From the NCBI GenBank assembly GCA_965114465.1, contig CBCOYO010000005.1, forward strand, positions 1 to 50,543: a stretch of 50,543 bases of DNA. Reading direction: 5' to 3'. Source of the stretch: COE1 sp965114465. Lineage in GTDB: Bacteria; Bacillota; Clostridia; Lachnospirales; Lachnospiraceae. Positions 8,304 to 16,748 of this stretch are shown here, one piece after another; within the stretch, counting starts at the first letter, position 1, and every line of letters begins with the position of its first letter. A program made the translations under genes and the position numbers. Below the pieces are notes generated by a model. The model made no database searches. It saw only the letters and a program-made list of their open reading frames with translations, and had not been told where the DNA came from.

Positions 8304-8852
8304 ATTTCATAGATAACTCCAACACATCAGATTAGTTTTCATACGTTGTCAGCATTAAATTGTTTGATTTTTGACAGGAGTGAAGTGGTTTATGACCAAA
8401 CAAGATGAAATAATTATTTTTATGTGTGTTCATTAATTGAGTATATTGCACGCCAAACAAACAATAAACTGCGCAGAACAGGGAAAAGAAGTTGATGAGT
8501 TCATAAGATTTTCCATCGTTTATTCGTGATAAAATCTCAGAGTTTCAAACAAATCTTTATTATCAGAATCCAAGCTATCTGGAATGTTCCTATCGGTCAG
8601 GATATCTACTTGGTTAACCAGTGATAGAGATTGTGATAGAACAAATAAATATGTGGAAACGATTTTATTAAAAATATTTTTTGATTTGTAACAATTGTTA
8701 CGGAATTTTTCTTCAAATCCGAATATACTATAATCACAGCAACGAAATAACAGAATAAACAATACAAATGCAAGAAAAAGATGTTTCTAGCAGAACAGAT
8801 TTTTTAGCAGAGTTTCAAAAATAATTATCGTATTTTTAAGGAGGATTTGAAT
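8304..8852. other. Gene-free interval with a 14-bp palindrome
   Basis: This is about 550 AT-rich bases before the glycyl-radical gene. The perfect palindrome GTAACAATTGTTAC lies at 8688-8701 and could be an operator, but no partner site or factor is identifiable. A minus-strand open frame here has unconvincing composition. No RNA gene is recognised. Confidence 0.4.
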
Positions 8853-9098
8853 ATGGCAGCAAACAGTGTACAGCAGGTAGATAATTTAGTAAACCTTTTG
8901 GATGGATATACAGAGAAAGGCGGACATCACTTAAATGTCAACGTTTTAAACAGGGATACTTTGTTAGATGCACAGAAGCATCCAGAGAAGTATCCACAGC
9001 TTACAATCCGCGTATCTGGCTATGCAGTAAACTTTATTAAACTGACTCCAGAGCAGCAGGCAGACGTAATCTCAAGAACATTCCATGAAGGCGTATAA
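8853..9098 (+). CDS. Autonomous glycyl-radical protein, GrcA/YfiD-like
   Basis: At 81 residues this is essentially only the C-terminal glycyl-radical domain of pyruvate formate-lyase. The motif YPQLTIRVSGYAVNF holds the radical glycine at residue 56, and KLTPEQQADVISRTFHE matches the PFL tail. In E. coli the related GrcA (127 residues) replaces the oxygen-cleaved end of PFL after activation by the radical-SAM PFL activase. The same rescue role here is inference. AAGGAGG sits 8 bases upstream of the ATG. The gene is monocistronic, closed by a terminator at 9126. Neither PFL nor its activase is in the window. Confidence 0.87.
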   Translation: MAANSVQQVDNLVNLLDGYTEKGGHHLNVNVLNRDTLLDAQKHPEKYPQLTIRVSGYAVNFIKLTPEQQADVISRTFHEGV

Positions 9099-9125
9099 AC
9101 AAGAGATTTTATAAAAGAAAACTAC

Positions 9126-9153
9126 AGTGCCGTCCTAAAGGGCGGCACTTTTT
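9126..9153 (+). terminator. Rho-independent terminator of grcA-like gene
   Basis: The 10-bp stem AGTGCCGTCC / GGGCGGCACT (one G-T pair) has a TAAA loop and five Ts. Confidence 0.93.
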
Positions 9154-9186
9154 GCGTACAGCCTTTTGCAAAGAAATGTATTCAAT

Positions 9187-9329
9187 GTTACTTTTCACAC
9201 TCACGCCAAAGTAGTGGGAATCATGCGCCAAAATGCTTGCACTTTAGCATTTTGTGTGCATCAATTGTTGCAATTCACACCGAACGTTCGTAAACTGGTG
9301 CAAGATCTGGCGTTGGTGTGAATTGTAAC
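9187..9329. repeat. 143-bp GTTAC palindromic element, copy 1
   Basis: It starts GTTACTTTTCACACTCACGCC and ends with the complement of GTTACAATTCACACCAACGCC, so the ends are imperfect inverted repeats. The left ~75 bases are almost identical, in reverse orientation, to those of 43308-43450, which is also 143 bp. The right ~65 bases match the short copy at 28950-29015. Confidence 0.75.
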
Positions 9330-9430
9330 ATATATTCAATACGAAAATAACATCATTCACGCAAAAAGCATTGTCGAAATGCAAAATATGCAGTAATATG
9401 GTTATAACAAAAGGAAAGGAGGACGTAAAA

Positions 9431-9880
9431 ATGAATGCAATGATTTGGCTGGCGGCAATGATTATATTAATTGTAATCGAAATTGTAACGGTAGGACTTA
9501 CCACGATATGGTTTGCGATTGGTGCACTGGTGGCAATTTTTGTATCTTCGCTGGGTGGAGGGTGGCTTTTGCAGGTTGCGGTGTTTCTGGCAGTTTCATT
9601 TGGAATGTTGGTTTTCACAAGACCTTTTGCCATTAAATACATAAATTCATCTCGTACAAAGACGAATTATGAGGGTATTATTGGCAAAGTGGTACGCATT
9701 ACAAGGGATGTTAACAATCTGGGTGAGTCAGGAAGCGCCGTTGTAAACGGGCAGGAATGGACAGTGCGCGCCGCAAATAATGATACGGCAATTCCAGCAG
9801 GAAGCCTTGCGAAAGTCGTGGATATTAAAGGCGTAAAATTGATTGTAGAAAAATATTATGAAATGGATAATGAAAAATAA
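9431..9880 (+). CDS. NfeD-family membrane protein
   Basis: This is a short-form NfeD of 149 residues. Two hydrophobic segments (residues about 3-23 and 27-60) are followed by a C-terminal OB-fold-like domain with YEGIIGKVVRITRDV, SGSAVVNGQEWTVRAAN and GSLAKVVDIKGVKLIVE, all typical of the family. AAAGGAGG lies upstream of this ATG; the in-frame start 60 bases earlier lacks such a site. The SPFH gene follows after 29 bases, the standard pairing in which NfeD and an SPFH scaffold organise membrane microdomains. Confidence 0.9.
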   Translation: MNAMIWLAAMIILIVIEIVTVGLTTIWFAIGALVAIFVSSLGGGWLLQVAVFLAVSFGMLVFTRPFAIKYINSSRTKTNYEGIIGKVVRITRDVNNLGESGSAVVNGQEWTVRAANNDTAIPAGSLAKVVDIKGVKLIVEKYYEMDNEK

Positions 9881-9909
9881 CGGATTGACAGACAAAAGGG
9901 GGTAAAGAT

Positions 9910-10836
9910 ATGTCTACATTAGGATATTTATTAATCGTAGTATTTGTTCTTGTAGTGATAATTGCGAGTTGTGTACGGATTGTACCGCAGGCGTCAGCGT
10001 GTGTTATTGAACGGCTTGGCGGATACCATACTACATGGCTTGGCGGCGGTGGTCTTCATTTTAAGGCACCTTTTTTAGACCGGATTGCGAAAAAAGTCAA
10101 TTTAAAGGAGCAGGTGGTAGATTTTCCGCCACAACCGGTAATTACAAAGGATAATGTAACAATGCAGATAGACACTGTTGTATTTTTTCAGATAACAGAT
10201 CCAAAAATGTATGCTTACGGTGTTGATAACCCAATTATGGCGATTGAAAAATTGACGGCAACCACACTCCGAAATATTATCGGTGAAATGGAACTTGACC
10301 AGACACTGACGTCAAGGGAAATTATTAATACCAATATGCGCACGTCGCTGGATGTGGCAACAGATCCTTGGGGAATTAAAGTAAACCGTGTGGAATTAAA
10401 AAATATTATTCCGCCAGAAGCGATTCGGAATGCAATGGAGAAACAGATGAAAGCAGAGCGTGAACGGCGTGAGGCAATCTTAAAGGCAGAAGGTGAGAAG
10501 AAATCCACAATCCTTGTTGCAGAAGGTCAGAAAGCATCTGCAATTCTGGAAGCCGAGGCAGAAAAACAGGCAGCAATTCTGCGTGCAGAAGCTGAGAAGG
10601 AACGGAAAATTCGTGAAGCAGAAGGTCAGGCAGAAGCAATTCGCGTAGTACAGATGGCAAACGCCGAAGGTATCCGCTATCTAAAGGAAGCAGGCGCAGA
10701 TGAAGCCGTTCTTACAATTAAGAAATTGGAAGCATTTGAAAAAGCAGCAAATGGTACAGCTACAAAGATTATTGTTCCTTCAGAAATTCAAGGCGTTGCA
10801 GGTCTTGCAAAATCTGTTGGAGAAATTTTAAAATAA
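9910..10836 (+). CDS. SPFH/stomatin-like membrane scaffold protein
   Basis: The protein has 308 residues. An N-terminal hydrophobic anchor (about 4-24) is followed by an SPFH/band-7 domain (VPQASACVIERLGGYHTTW, VDFPPQPVITKDNVTMQIDTVVFFQITD). A long Glu/Ala/Lys helix from about 175 to 245 (repeated AEGEK/AEAEK) probably forms a coiled coil. The C-terminus ends IVPSEIQGVAGLAKSV. Stomatin-like proteins oligomerise at the membrane face and support membrane proteins. GGGGG sits just before the ATG. It lies in an operon with the NfeD gene. The 230 bases after it hold only a weak hairpin near 10839-10866. Confidence 0.94.
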   Translation: MSTLGYLLIVVFVLVVIIASCVRIVPQASACVIERLGGYHTTWLGGGGLHFKAPFLDRIAKKVNLKEQVVDFPPQPVITKDNVTMQIDTVVFFQITDPKMYAYGVDNPIMAIEKLTATTLRNIIGEMELDQTLTSREIINTNMRTSLDVATDPWGIKVNRVELKNIIPPEAIRNAMEKQMKAERERREAILKAEGEKKSTILVAEGQKASAILEAEAEKQAAILRAEAEKERKIREAEGQAEAIRVVQMANAEGIRYLKEAGADEAVLTIKKLEAFEKAANGTATKIIVPSEIQGVAGLAKSVGEILK

Positions 10837-11067
10837 TATGTAAGAGTACGAAATTGCTCTTTTACAAAGTTATTATGCAAAGACACATTGTAAGGAACTG
10901 TTAGAATGACTTGTGACAAGGACGCCGTATAAATGTTTCATTGTAAAAAAGAAAATAGCGTTCTATGTCAAGACTTTCTGATGCCGCAGATGGGCATATA
11001 AGTAAGTCATCGTTATGAAGTAACAATTCCTAAGCAAAAACAGGATTAGGGAGGCAGGGGCACAGGC

Positions 11068-11805
11068 ATGACAAAGATATTAAAGATATTGATACTGGAG
11101 GACTGTAAGGACAGTCTGCGGGCAATTGCCGCAATGGTAGAAAAAGTATCAAGCCAAGTGTCCGCCGTACCAGTTGGCAGTCTGGAGGAGGCAAGGCGCG
11201 CATTGCAAAATGCGCAGCAGCCCTTTCAGGCTTTTTTGCTTGATATTAACTTAAATTCTGCTGACAATAATGATATTTCTGGGATTACATTTGCAAGCGA
11301 AATTAGAAGTCAACACCAGTATGTTTTTACGCCGATTGTTATGATTACATCCATTGCTAATATGGAACTGAAAGCATACCGCGAACTGCATTGTTATCAA
11401 TATTTGATAAAACCATATCAGGAGGAAGATATTGCCAAGTTAATAGGGAAGCTGTTGTTCCTTTCACAGTCAGGGGAAACAAGAGAGCCATTTATTTTGG
11501 TGAAAAATTCAGGAGTAAATTATAAATTGTTTTGCAAGGATATTCTGTGTATTAAGGCAATTCCAAGAGGTGTTAATGTCGTTATGCGCAAAGAAGAATT
11601 AAAAGTACCCTATATGACCATTAAACAGCTACTAGAGAAACTCCCTCAAGATAATTTTGTGCAGGTGCATCGAATGTGTGTTGTAAATAAAGATTATATT
11701 GATTATATTGATATGGTAAACAGTTTGATAAAGCTGAAAAATGGAGAACTGGCAGAGATAGGGATTACTTATAAAAACGGACTGCGGAAGTTATGTGAAA
11801 GATAG
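11068..11805 (+). CDS. LytTR-family response regulator (orphan)
   Basis: This 245-residue protein has a receiver domain with acidic residues E11-D12, phospho-acceptor D59 (FLLDINLN) and conserved K115 (LIKPY). A LytTR DNA-binding domain (about 135-243) follows: ILVKNSGVNYKLFCKDILCIKA, QVHRMCVVNKDYIDYID and ITYKNGLRKL. AgrA/ComE-type relatives bind paired direct repeats in promoters. No histidine kinase or peptide gene lies next to it, so its partner is unknown. GGGAGGCAGGGG precedes the ATG. The small exported-protein cluster that follows is a possible target, by position only. Confidence 0.9.
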   Translation: MTKILKILILEDCKDSLRAIAAMVEKVSSQVSAVPVGSLEEARRALQNAQQPFQAFLLDINLNSADNNDISGITFASEIRSQHQYVFTPIVMITSIANMELKAYRELHCYQYLIKPYQEEDIAKLIGKLLFLSQSGETREPFILVKNSGVNYKLFCKDILCIKAIPRGVNVVMRKEELKVPYMTIKQLLEKLPQDNFVQVHRMCVVNKDYIDYIDMVNSLIKLKNGELAEIGITYKNGLRKLCER

Positions 11806-11921
11806 CATTGACAACGCAGAAAGTTTAGAAAAATATTAGAAATATGATGCAACTATGATGCAACTTTTATGCATTTATTTGATATAATAAAACAAAAAAT
11901 ACAACCCCTGTCAGCAAATGC

Positions 11922-12103
11922 AAGTATGCAAAAGCAAGAATGCAAAAGTAAGTATGAAAATGTAAGAATGCAAAAACAAGTATACAAGAGCAAGAATGCA
12001 AAAGCAAGTATGAAAATGCAAGAATGCAAAAACAAGTATACAAGAACTAGTATGAAAATGCAAGAATGCAAAAGCAAGTGTGTAAATGCAAATATGCTAA
12101 GGC
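11922..12103. repeat. 14-nt tandem repeat, 13 units
   Basis: There are thirteen consecutive 14-base units close to AAGAATGCAAAAGC or AAGTATGAAAATGC, in exact 14-base register. A weak fourteenth unit precedes them. Because 14 is not a multiple of 3, open frames through the array on both strands (up to about 136 codons) are a by-product of stop-poor repeat units rather than evidence of a gene. The repeat ends just before ATAAG and a stop-rich stretch. Confidence 0.9.
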
Positions 12104-12173
12104 TAATAAGATAAATGGATATGCAAAGCATATTTGTTTCGACATCAAGAATAAAAAGACTGTAGAAAGTAAG

Positions 12174-12207
12174 AAGCGTATGCAACATTTGTTGGATGCG
12201 CTTTTTT
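12174..12207 (+). terminator. Putative terminator before small-protein cluster
   Basis: AAGCGTATGCAAC and GTTGGATGCGCTT form an imperfect stem with an ATTT loop and a T-tract. It may end a transcript passing through the 14-nt repeat. Confidence 0.6.
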
Positions 12208-12316
12208 GTATAGATCTCAGCAAAGAATGTAAGCTGTAGAAGTGGTGTACAGGGCATTCTCATTAATATATCATAAACGGAATTTTATTGAGAAAGGTTA
12301 AATAATTGGCTGAACA

Positions 12317-12787
12317 ATGCGAATACATAAATTATATAGAATACTTTTTTTCGTACTTTTTAGTTTATTTGTTAGTATAGCATATCCGCAATATGTCCGC
12401 TATGCTGCAGGATATTACGCAAAACAATTTGCAACGGTTTTGAATACACATAATATTGAACAATATAACCAATTTTTCTCGGAAGATACAGTTTTTGTAG
12501 TAAAGGGAAAAGAAATAAACTATTTAAACGCAAGAAATAATATGGCAGAGAAAAAAACATATAATAGCGCTTATTCATATGGGCATTTAAAAGAAGGAAC
12601 AAATGTATTTATAGGTAAAAAATATATAAGTAGTCTAATGCTGCCCATTACAGATTATAATAAACATAATTTTACGCTGGAAGGCGAATTTGTTTTGCAA
12701 CGGAAATTTTTATTCTTTTTTGAAATAGAAAAAGTTATCTTTTATGATGATCAAGAAGGTTTTTTAGAAGATATTTTAGAAGTTTAG
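12317..12787 (+). CDS. Small membrane-anchored or exported protein, unknown
   Basis: This is a 156-residue protein I do not recognise. A strongly hydrophobic N-terminus (about 7-26, after MRIHKLYR) is a signal anchor. The rest is an outward-facing domain rich in aromatic residues (YAKQFATVLNTHNIEQYNQFF). That spacing loosely recalls an NTF2/SnoaL-like cone fold, but similarity is too weak to claim. The ribosome site is poor (GAGAAAGG about 19 bases upstream). It opens a run of AT-rich genes for small exported or membrane proteins, all on this strand. Confidence 0.65.
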   Translation: MRIHKLYRILFFVLFSLFVSIAYPQYVRYAAGYYAKQFATVLNTHNIEQYNQFFSEDTVFVVKGKEINYLNARNNMAEKKTYNSAYSYGHLKEGTNVFIGKKYISSLMLPITDYNKHNFTLEGEFVLQRKFLFFFEIEKVIFYDDQEGFLEDILEV

Positions 12788-12974
12788 AATCATTGTAGGA
12801 TGTAATTATAGGGTAACGATAACAATTTAACAAGATATTATTATATGTATTATGATTCGTTAGGATTCGCGTGACTTGATTGTTTTCTGTAAAATGGATG
12901 CTCGTATTGCTCCATATTTAAAATGTATTCCATGAAATAATTGATTGAAAATCTGCCAATGGAGAGGGATCAGA

Positions 12975-13652
12975 ATGAAATTTAAGTGTTTAAAGCGAAT
13001 GGTGAAACTGCTAATTTTAATCGGCATAATTGTATATTATTTTAGGTACTTGTCGTTTACTAAATATAATGTGCGTCCTCTAAAAGAATGTAATAGATAT
13101 TTAAGTGAAACCTATTATGGAAATTTTAAAGGTGAAATTGTAGATTTTTATAAACATAATGGATATTATATTTGGAAATTAAAGTATATTGACGAAACGG
13201 GTATGGAAGTTAATGTATTTTATCGACATCCCTTGGAAGTTTCAGAAGGAGGTTTATATCTTTTTTTTGATAATAATAGTGGTAAAGTACGTGACTATTT
13301 TTGGCAGAAGAAACTCCAAGAAGTTTATAGGGAAGTTTATCCATTATCGCAGTATGCGGAGGAATCGGATTATTTAAGCCTAATAAAATTTAGTTTTCAG
13401 GTAGAAGAAGTAAGTGATATCGAAGAAATATCAGATATTATCACAACAACTCTAATATATACAAAAGAAAATGTTAAAAAATTGTCACAAGATGTAATAG
13501 GGTATTATGTGATGAATGATGATGAAAAAAGCATATATTCATTATTTATTGATGAAGAAATACAAAGATTATTAGAGAAAGAAAGAACTGAAATATTTCA
13601 GTATATATATGATGAAATATATAATGCGTACCGAATGAAATACGAAGACTAG
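12975..13652 (+). CDS. Membrane-anchored hypothetical protein
   Basis: This is a 225-residue protein of unknown function. After the basic start MKFKCLKRMVK, a hydrophobic segment (about 12-26, LLILIGIIVYYF) should anchor it. The remaining domain is acidic and rich in Tyr, with GNFKGEIVDFYKHNGYYIWKLKYID near its start and a helical C-terminus. GAGAGGGA precedes the chosen ATG; the upstream in-frame TTG has no site. A MITE-like element begins only 2 bases after the stop codon. Confidence 0.68.
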   Translation: MKFKCLKRMVKLLILIGIIVYYFRYLSFTKYNVRPLKECNRYLSETYYGNFKGEIVDFYKHNGYYIWKLKYIDETGMEVNVFYRHPLEVSEGGLYLFFDNNSGKVRDYFWQKKLQEVYREVYPLSQYAEESDYLSLIKFSFQVEEVSDIEEISDIITTTLIYTKENVKKLSQDVIGYYVMNDDEKSIYSLFIDEEIQRLLEKERTEIFQYIYDEIYNAYRMKYED

Positions 13653-13654
13653 TA

Positions 13655-13752
13655 GAGGCTGTCGCATTAAGGAAAATGTATACAAGATAGCATAACACTA
13701 TGTAGTGTTTTATACAATATCTTGTATCATCAAAGCTTATTGCGACAGCCCC
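13655..13752. mobile_element. MITE-like element, complete copy 2
   Basis: This 98-bp element starts GAGGCTGTCGCATTAAG and ends with the complement of GGGGCTGTCGCAATAAG. The inner arms are ATACAAGATAG and TATCTTGTAT. It abuts the stop codon of the preceding gene. Confidence 0.82.
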
Positions 13753-13827
13753 TTACTAGTAGAGAAAAAAGAGATGAAATGCATATTGTATATCTAAAAA
13801 AAGCAATTGATAGAAGGGAAAAGCGTT

Positions 13828-14127
13828 ATGTTAACGACAAAATTATTAAAAAACACATTTGGAGCAAAGATTAAACCATATGGCTTTGAATATAAGGGTT
13901 TTAAGCACCGTAGATGGACATTTGATTATAAAATTAATAATGAAATACGACATATTATAGTGCAAAAAGATCCCGGAAGTTTTCAACTGGAACTTAATTT
14001 TCCTTGTGGAAATGAAAAAATAGGAGAATTATTTGGTGATTTAGAATATCATTTCACATTTCACAAAAATGATGAAGAAATAGAAAAGATGCATCAAGCC
14101 ATCACGAAGCAATTTTGTATGACTTAA
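13828..14127 (+). CDS. DUF4304-like small protein
   Basis: This 99-residue cytoplasmic protein has no signal peptide. The order LLKNTFGAKIKPYGFEYKGFKHRRWTF, then IRHIIVQKDPGSFQLELNF, resembles DUF4304-type proteins (a helix with 'LKPLGFKKKG', then a strand with 'vnlQks'). Such proteins often occur among immunity-type genes beside polymorphic toxins. AGAAGGGAAAAG lies before the chosen ATG. The C-terminus is short and may be truncated. Its last codons share about 22 of 25 bases with a non-coding stretch at 18566-18590. Confidence 0.55.
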   Translation: MLTTKLLKNTFGAKIKPYGFEYKGFKHRRWTFDYKINNEIRHIIVQKDPGSFQLELNFPCGNEKIGELFGDLEYHFTFHKNDEEIEKMHQAITKQFCMT

Positions 14128-14230
14128 TGTATTGCACTCAGTAAGGCAAAGTTGTAACATAAATAGAGAGAGAAGAATTTGACAATACTTTCACAATTGG
14201 TTTATGTCTTGGAAAGGAATGGAAGAAAAT

Positions 14231-15064
14231 ATGGCTGTAGAATGGTATTTGGTATTGGGCGTTCTTCTGCTTGTAGAGTTTCTGTTAATATTGAAGATGC
14301 GTATTAATCGGTATAAAAAATTTATGAAAAAAGAAAATGGCAGATTGCAGACAGCAGAGATTGTGGAATGGAAAGCCCTTTATTATACAAGAAGCACTAT
14401 TTATGTGCTGAAAATTATATATATGGAAAATAATGAAAAAAAGCAAAAAATAATGGCATCAAGCAATTCCTTCCTTAAAAAATATAAAAACGAAAATTAT
14501 ATATCAATTGTAACAGTACCCGGGACAGACTTTATATTTTTTCAGGAAGAAAAATGGATAATGCAGAATATAGTGCTAAAAATAATAGCTATCATTATTT
14601 CTATTGTTACGCTGCCTTTGTTTTTTGTTGGTATTTTAGGAGTATTGTTAAATGGCGTTTGGCAAACTGGCTTATTTTTATTTACCTTAATTGTATTTGT
14701 ATATATACAGGAAAGCATGGAAAATATCTCAAATCATAAATCAAGGATGGCATATCATACAAATTTAACTTGTGAAAAAGTATTAGAAAGCCTGAAACAG
14801 CAGACAAATAAAAATTTTCAATTTAAAAAAGAAAGTGAGGATAGCAAAGATAAAGTTTATATTTTATCTGCCAGTTTAACACCATTTTACATAAAAAAGC
14901 TGCAAGTGACAGCGCAGTATCGTGTTCTTATAACTCCGTCACAGGAGGGCAGTACAGTATGGATTTATCTATTTGCGTGTAGTAATTCATATGTACTAAA
15001 CCAATTTGCAGGAAAAATAGGCGATTTTTTACATGAAAATATACAAGCATTCCGCATGGAATAA
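14231..15064 (+). CDS. Membrane protein with C-terminal domain shared with 15573-16016
   Basis: This is a 277-residue protein of unknown function. One membrane segment is at the N-terminus (about 3-23), then a small soluble domain, then two more segments (about 107-160, NIVLKIIAIIISIVTLPLFFVG and VWQTGLFLFTLIVFVYIQ). The last ~85 residues form a domain ending in Y-RVLITPSQEGSTVWIYLFAC and FAGKIGDFLHENIQAFRME. The same pattern ends the protein at 15573-16016. GGAAAGGAATGGAAG before the ATG favours this start over one 27 bases upstream. Confidence 0.68.
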   Translation: MAVEWYLVLGVLLLVEFLLILKMRINRYKKFMKKENGRLQTAEIVEWKALYYTRSTIYVLKIIYMENNEKKQKIMASSNSFLKKYKNENYISIVTVPGTDFIFFQEEKWIMQNIVLKIIAIIISIVTLPLFFVGILGVLLNGVWQTGLFLFTLIVFVYIQESMENISNHKSRMAYHTNLTCEKVLESLKQQTNKNFQFKKESEDSKDKVYILSASLTPFYIKKLQVTAQYRVLITPSQEGSTVWIYLFACSNSYVLNQFAGKIGDFLHENIQAFRME

Positions 15065-15096
15065 ATAGAAATAAAGACAAAAATGCTTTCCAATAG

Positions 15097-15273
15097 ACAA
15101 CGAAAATAAAAACAAAGATAAAAAATATACTATTTAAAATAATATTCGCTTGTGTTCTGATGGAAATTATGTGTGTACAAATATATGCGAATGAATTAGA
15201 ATGGTTAAAAATGAGGGAAAAGGATGACGAAAATAAGAAAATCGCTTCTTATTTCTTTGAAATCGGCACTTAG
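15097..15273 (+). pseudogene. Possible remnant of a small exported protein
   Basis: An open stretch without a usable start codon reads like a signal peptide and short mature part: KIKNILFKIIFACVLMEI, then IYANELEWLKMREKDD, stopping at TAG 15271. The 'YANELE' context resembles 'YASEIELE' at the signal cleavage site of the protein at 16074. The first ATG lies inside the hydrophobic part. This could equally be chance. Confidence 0.25.
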
Positions 15274-15294
15274 CCTATGTGAATTTATGGTACA

Positions 15295-15516
15295 ATGGAA
15301 GAAATAAGAATACTTTCCGATTTTGTTAAAATATTAGGCTGCTCTATGGGCGGAGTAATTATTTTATCTGTATTTCAAAATGGAGTTGCGTGGGGAAATC
15401 TTTTATTGAGTGTAATTTGTACCATTTCGTTGATACGCTTTTCACAGTGGTTTATGAAAAGAAATTTATTGGAAACGAATATATTGCACCAGTTTATGGA
15501 AGAATTAAGCATTTAA
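15295..15516 (+). CDS. Small membrane protein, unknown
   Basis: This 73-residue protein has two hydrophobic stretches (about 9-26, FVKILGCSMGGVIILSVF, and 33-47, WGNLLLSVICTISLI) and a charged tail. No good ribosome site precedes the ATG, so its expression is uncertain. It lies 56 bases before the next gene on the same strand. Confidence 0.45.
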   Translation: MEEIRILSDFVKILGCSMGGVIILSVFQNGVAWGNLLLSVICTISLIRFSQWFMKRNLLETNILHQFMEELSI

Positions 15517-15572
15517 AAGAAAAGCATTTTTAAACTATTGTTTTGTAGTTTGTTAATGGTGAGGGGATTGCA

Positions 15573-16016
15573 ATGAATGGAAATGAATCAATTGCTTACT
15601 TTATTATGATGACTTTCATGTTTTTAGGATTTGCAGTTGTTTTTGCTTCATTAAATCGTAAACCATATAATCCTATAAAAGATCCGCCGCAGCATAAGCC
15701 TGTTATGAAATATATTACGAAGTTTTCTTGTGATACGGTGTTGATAAGGTTTCGGCAGGATGCATATAGTGTGTTTGAATATAGCTTTGAAAAAGAATCA
15801 AATGATTTTTATGTATTAACTGTACAGAGGAATCCGATGCATATAAGCCATGCTACTGGAAAAGCAAAATATAAAGTACAAGTAACATCAGAACCAGAAG
15901 GAACTGCTATTTGGCTGTATTTGCTCTCCTGTGAATATGATTTTGCAAAGGATGCATTTGCGTGGGAAATGAGAGAGTTTTTATGGAAAAAGATGGAAGC
16001 AGTTAGAGTGGAATAA
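15573..16016 (+). CDS. Signal-anchored protein sharing a domain with 14231-15064
   Basis: This is a 147-residue protein. A hydrophobic N-terminal segment (about 9-26, FIMMTFMFLGFAVVF) anchors it. The remainder (about 45-147) aligns by eye with the C-terminal domain of the protein at 14231: CDTVLIRFRQDAYSVF with CEKVLESLKQQTNKNF, EGTAIWLYLLSC with EGSTVWIYLFAC, FLWKKMEAVRVE with FLHENIQAFRME. GGTGAGGGG precedes the ATG. The paralogy suggests tandem duplication followed by loss of membrane segments. The domain's function is unknown. Confidence 0.68.
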   Translation: MNGNESIAYFIMMTFMFLGFAVVFASLNRKPYNPIKDPPQHKPVMKYITKFSCDTVLIRFRQDAYSVFEYSFEKESNDFYVLTVQRNPMHISHATGKAKYKVQVTSEPEGTAIWLYLLSCEYDFAKDAFAWEMREFLWKKMEAVRVE

Positions 16017-16073
16017 ATATCAGAAGAATTAAAGATAGATTTTTTTAGGGATTGTTTGGAAGTGAGAGGAATT

Positions 16074-16748
16074 ATGCAGATAAATAGCAAGAATATTGTA
16101 TATATTGGCATATTAATTTTTTTTATATTGGGATTTAACTCTAAAGTATATGCATCTGAAATTGAACTAGAGCAGCGAATCGATAGAAACAAATATTTGT
16201 ATGATATAAATGCATTTCGATTTAAGGTTACGAATTGGACTTCTAAGGGAGATGAAATTGTATCATATGACATTTCAAAAGAAAATCATATTGTGATTAC
16301 CTTTTTTAGTGATAAAATAGGGGTATTTGATGAAAATATGAATTTCTTATATGAATTAACATATAAATCGCATGGAGCAAGCGGTGCAATATGGTATGGA
16401 GAAAATGTTTTATTTATTGACTGTCGATCAGATACAGCAATTGAGTTTAACAGCAAGGGCTTGCCGATAAATGTTTATACAATAACAGGCCCAACCAATT
16501 ATTTTATAGATATTGTGGAAAAAAATACCCGAAAGCAGTCAGATTGTAAATATTATTGTGTAAATGAATATTCTAAAATAATGAATTTAGGTTTCTATTC
16601 AACATTGAAAAGGGTGTTAAATGATGGGACAGAAGAAATTTTATATAAATCTGACGGCGTTATTTCCAAAGCAATGTATATTGTTTATGTAGTTTTTGTA
16701 ATAGCTGTAATTTTAGTAATCAAAAATAAAAGAACGAAGATGCAATAG
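16074..16748 (+). CDS. Secreted domain with C-terminal membrane anchor, unknown
   Basis: This 224-residue protein has a signal peptide with a cleavage-like site (about residues 1-28, ending KVYAS). An extracytoplasmic domain follows, then a C-terminal membrane segment (about 199-217, MYIVYVVFVIAVILVI) and a basic KNKRTK tail, which is type I membrane topology. The middle (HIVITFFSDKIGVFDENMNFLYEL, IEFNSKGLPINVYTI) has the strand-turn rhythm of a beta-propeller-like or NHL-like sheet, but only about two units. GTGAGAGGA lies before this ATG. No known family is assigned. Confidence 0.65.
   Translation: MQINSKNIVYIGILIFFILGFNSKVYASEIELEQRIDRNKYLYDINAFRFKVTNWTSKGDEIVSYDISKENHIVITFFSDKIGVFDENMNFLYELTYKSHGASGAIWYGENVLFIDCRSDTAIEFNSKGLPINVYTITGPTNYFIDIVEKNTRKQSDCKYYCVNEYSKIMNLGFYSTLKRVLNDGTEEILYKSDGVISKAMYIVYVVFVIAVILVIKNKRTKMQ

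Noticed and set aside
8520..8762. An 80-codon minus-strand frame before the glycyl-radical gene
   Set aside because: Its composition is that of AT-rich random translation, it has no ribosome site, and it crosses a 14-bp palindrome.
10839..10866. Terminator after the SPFH gene
   Set aside because: The TGTAAGAG / CTCTTTTACA stem has a bulge and no T-run.
11853..12263. A 136-codon minus-strand frame and an 81-codon plus-strand frame through the 14-nt repeat
   Set aside because: Both derive from stop-poor repeat units. There is no ribosome site and no domain, and the peptide repeats only mirror the DNA period.
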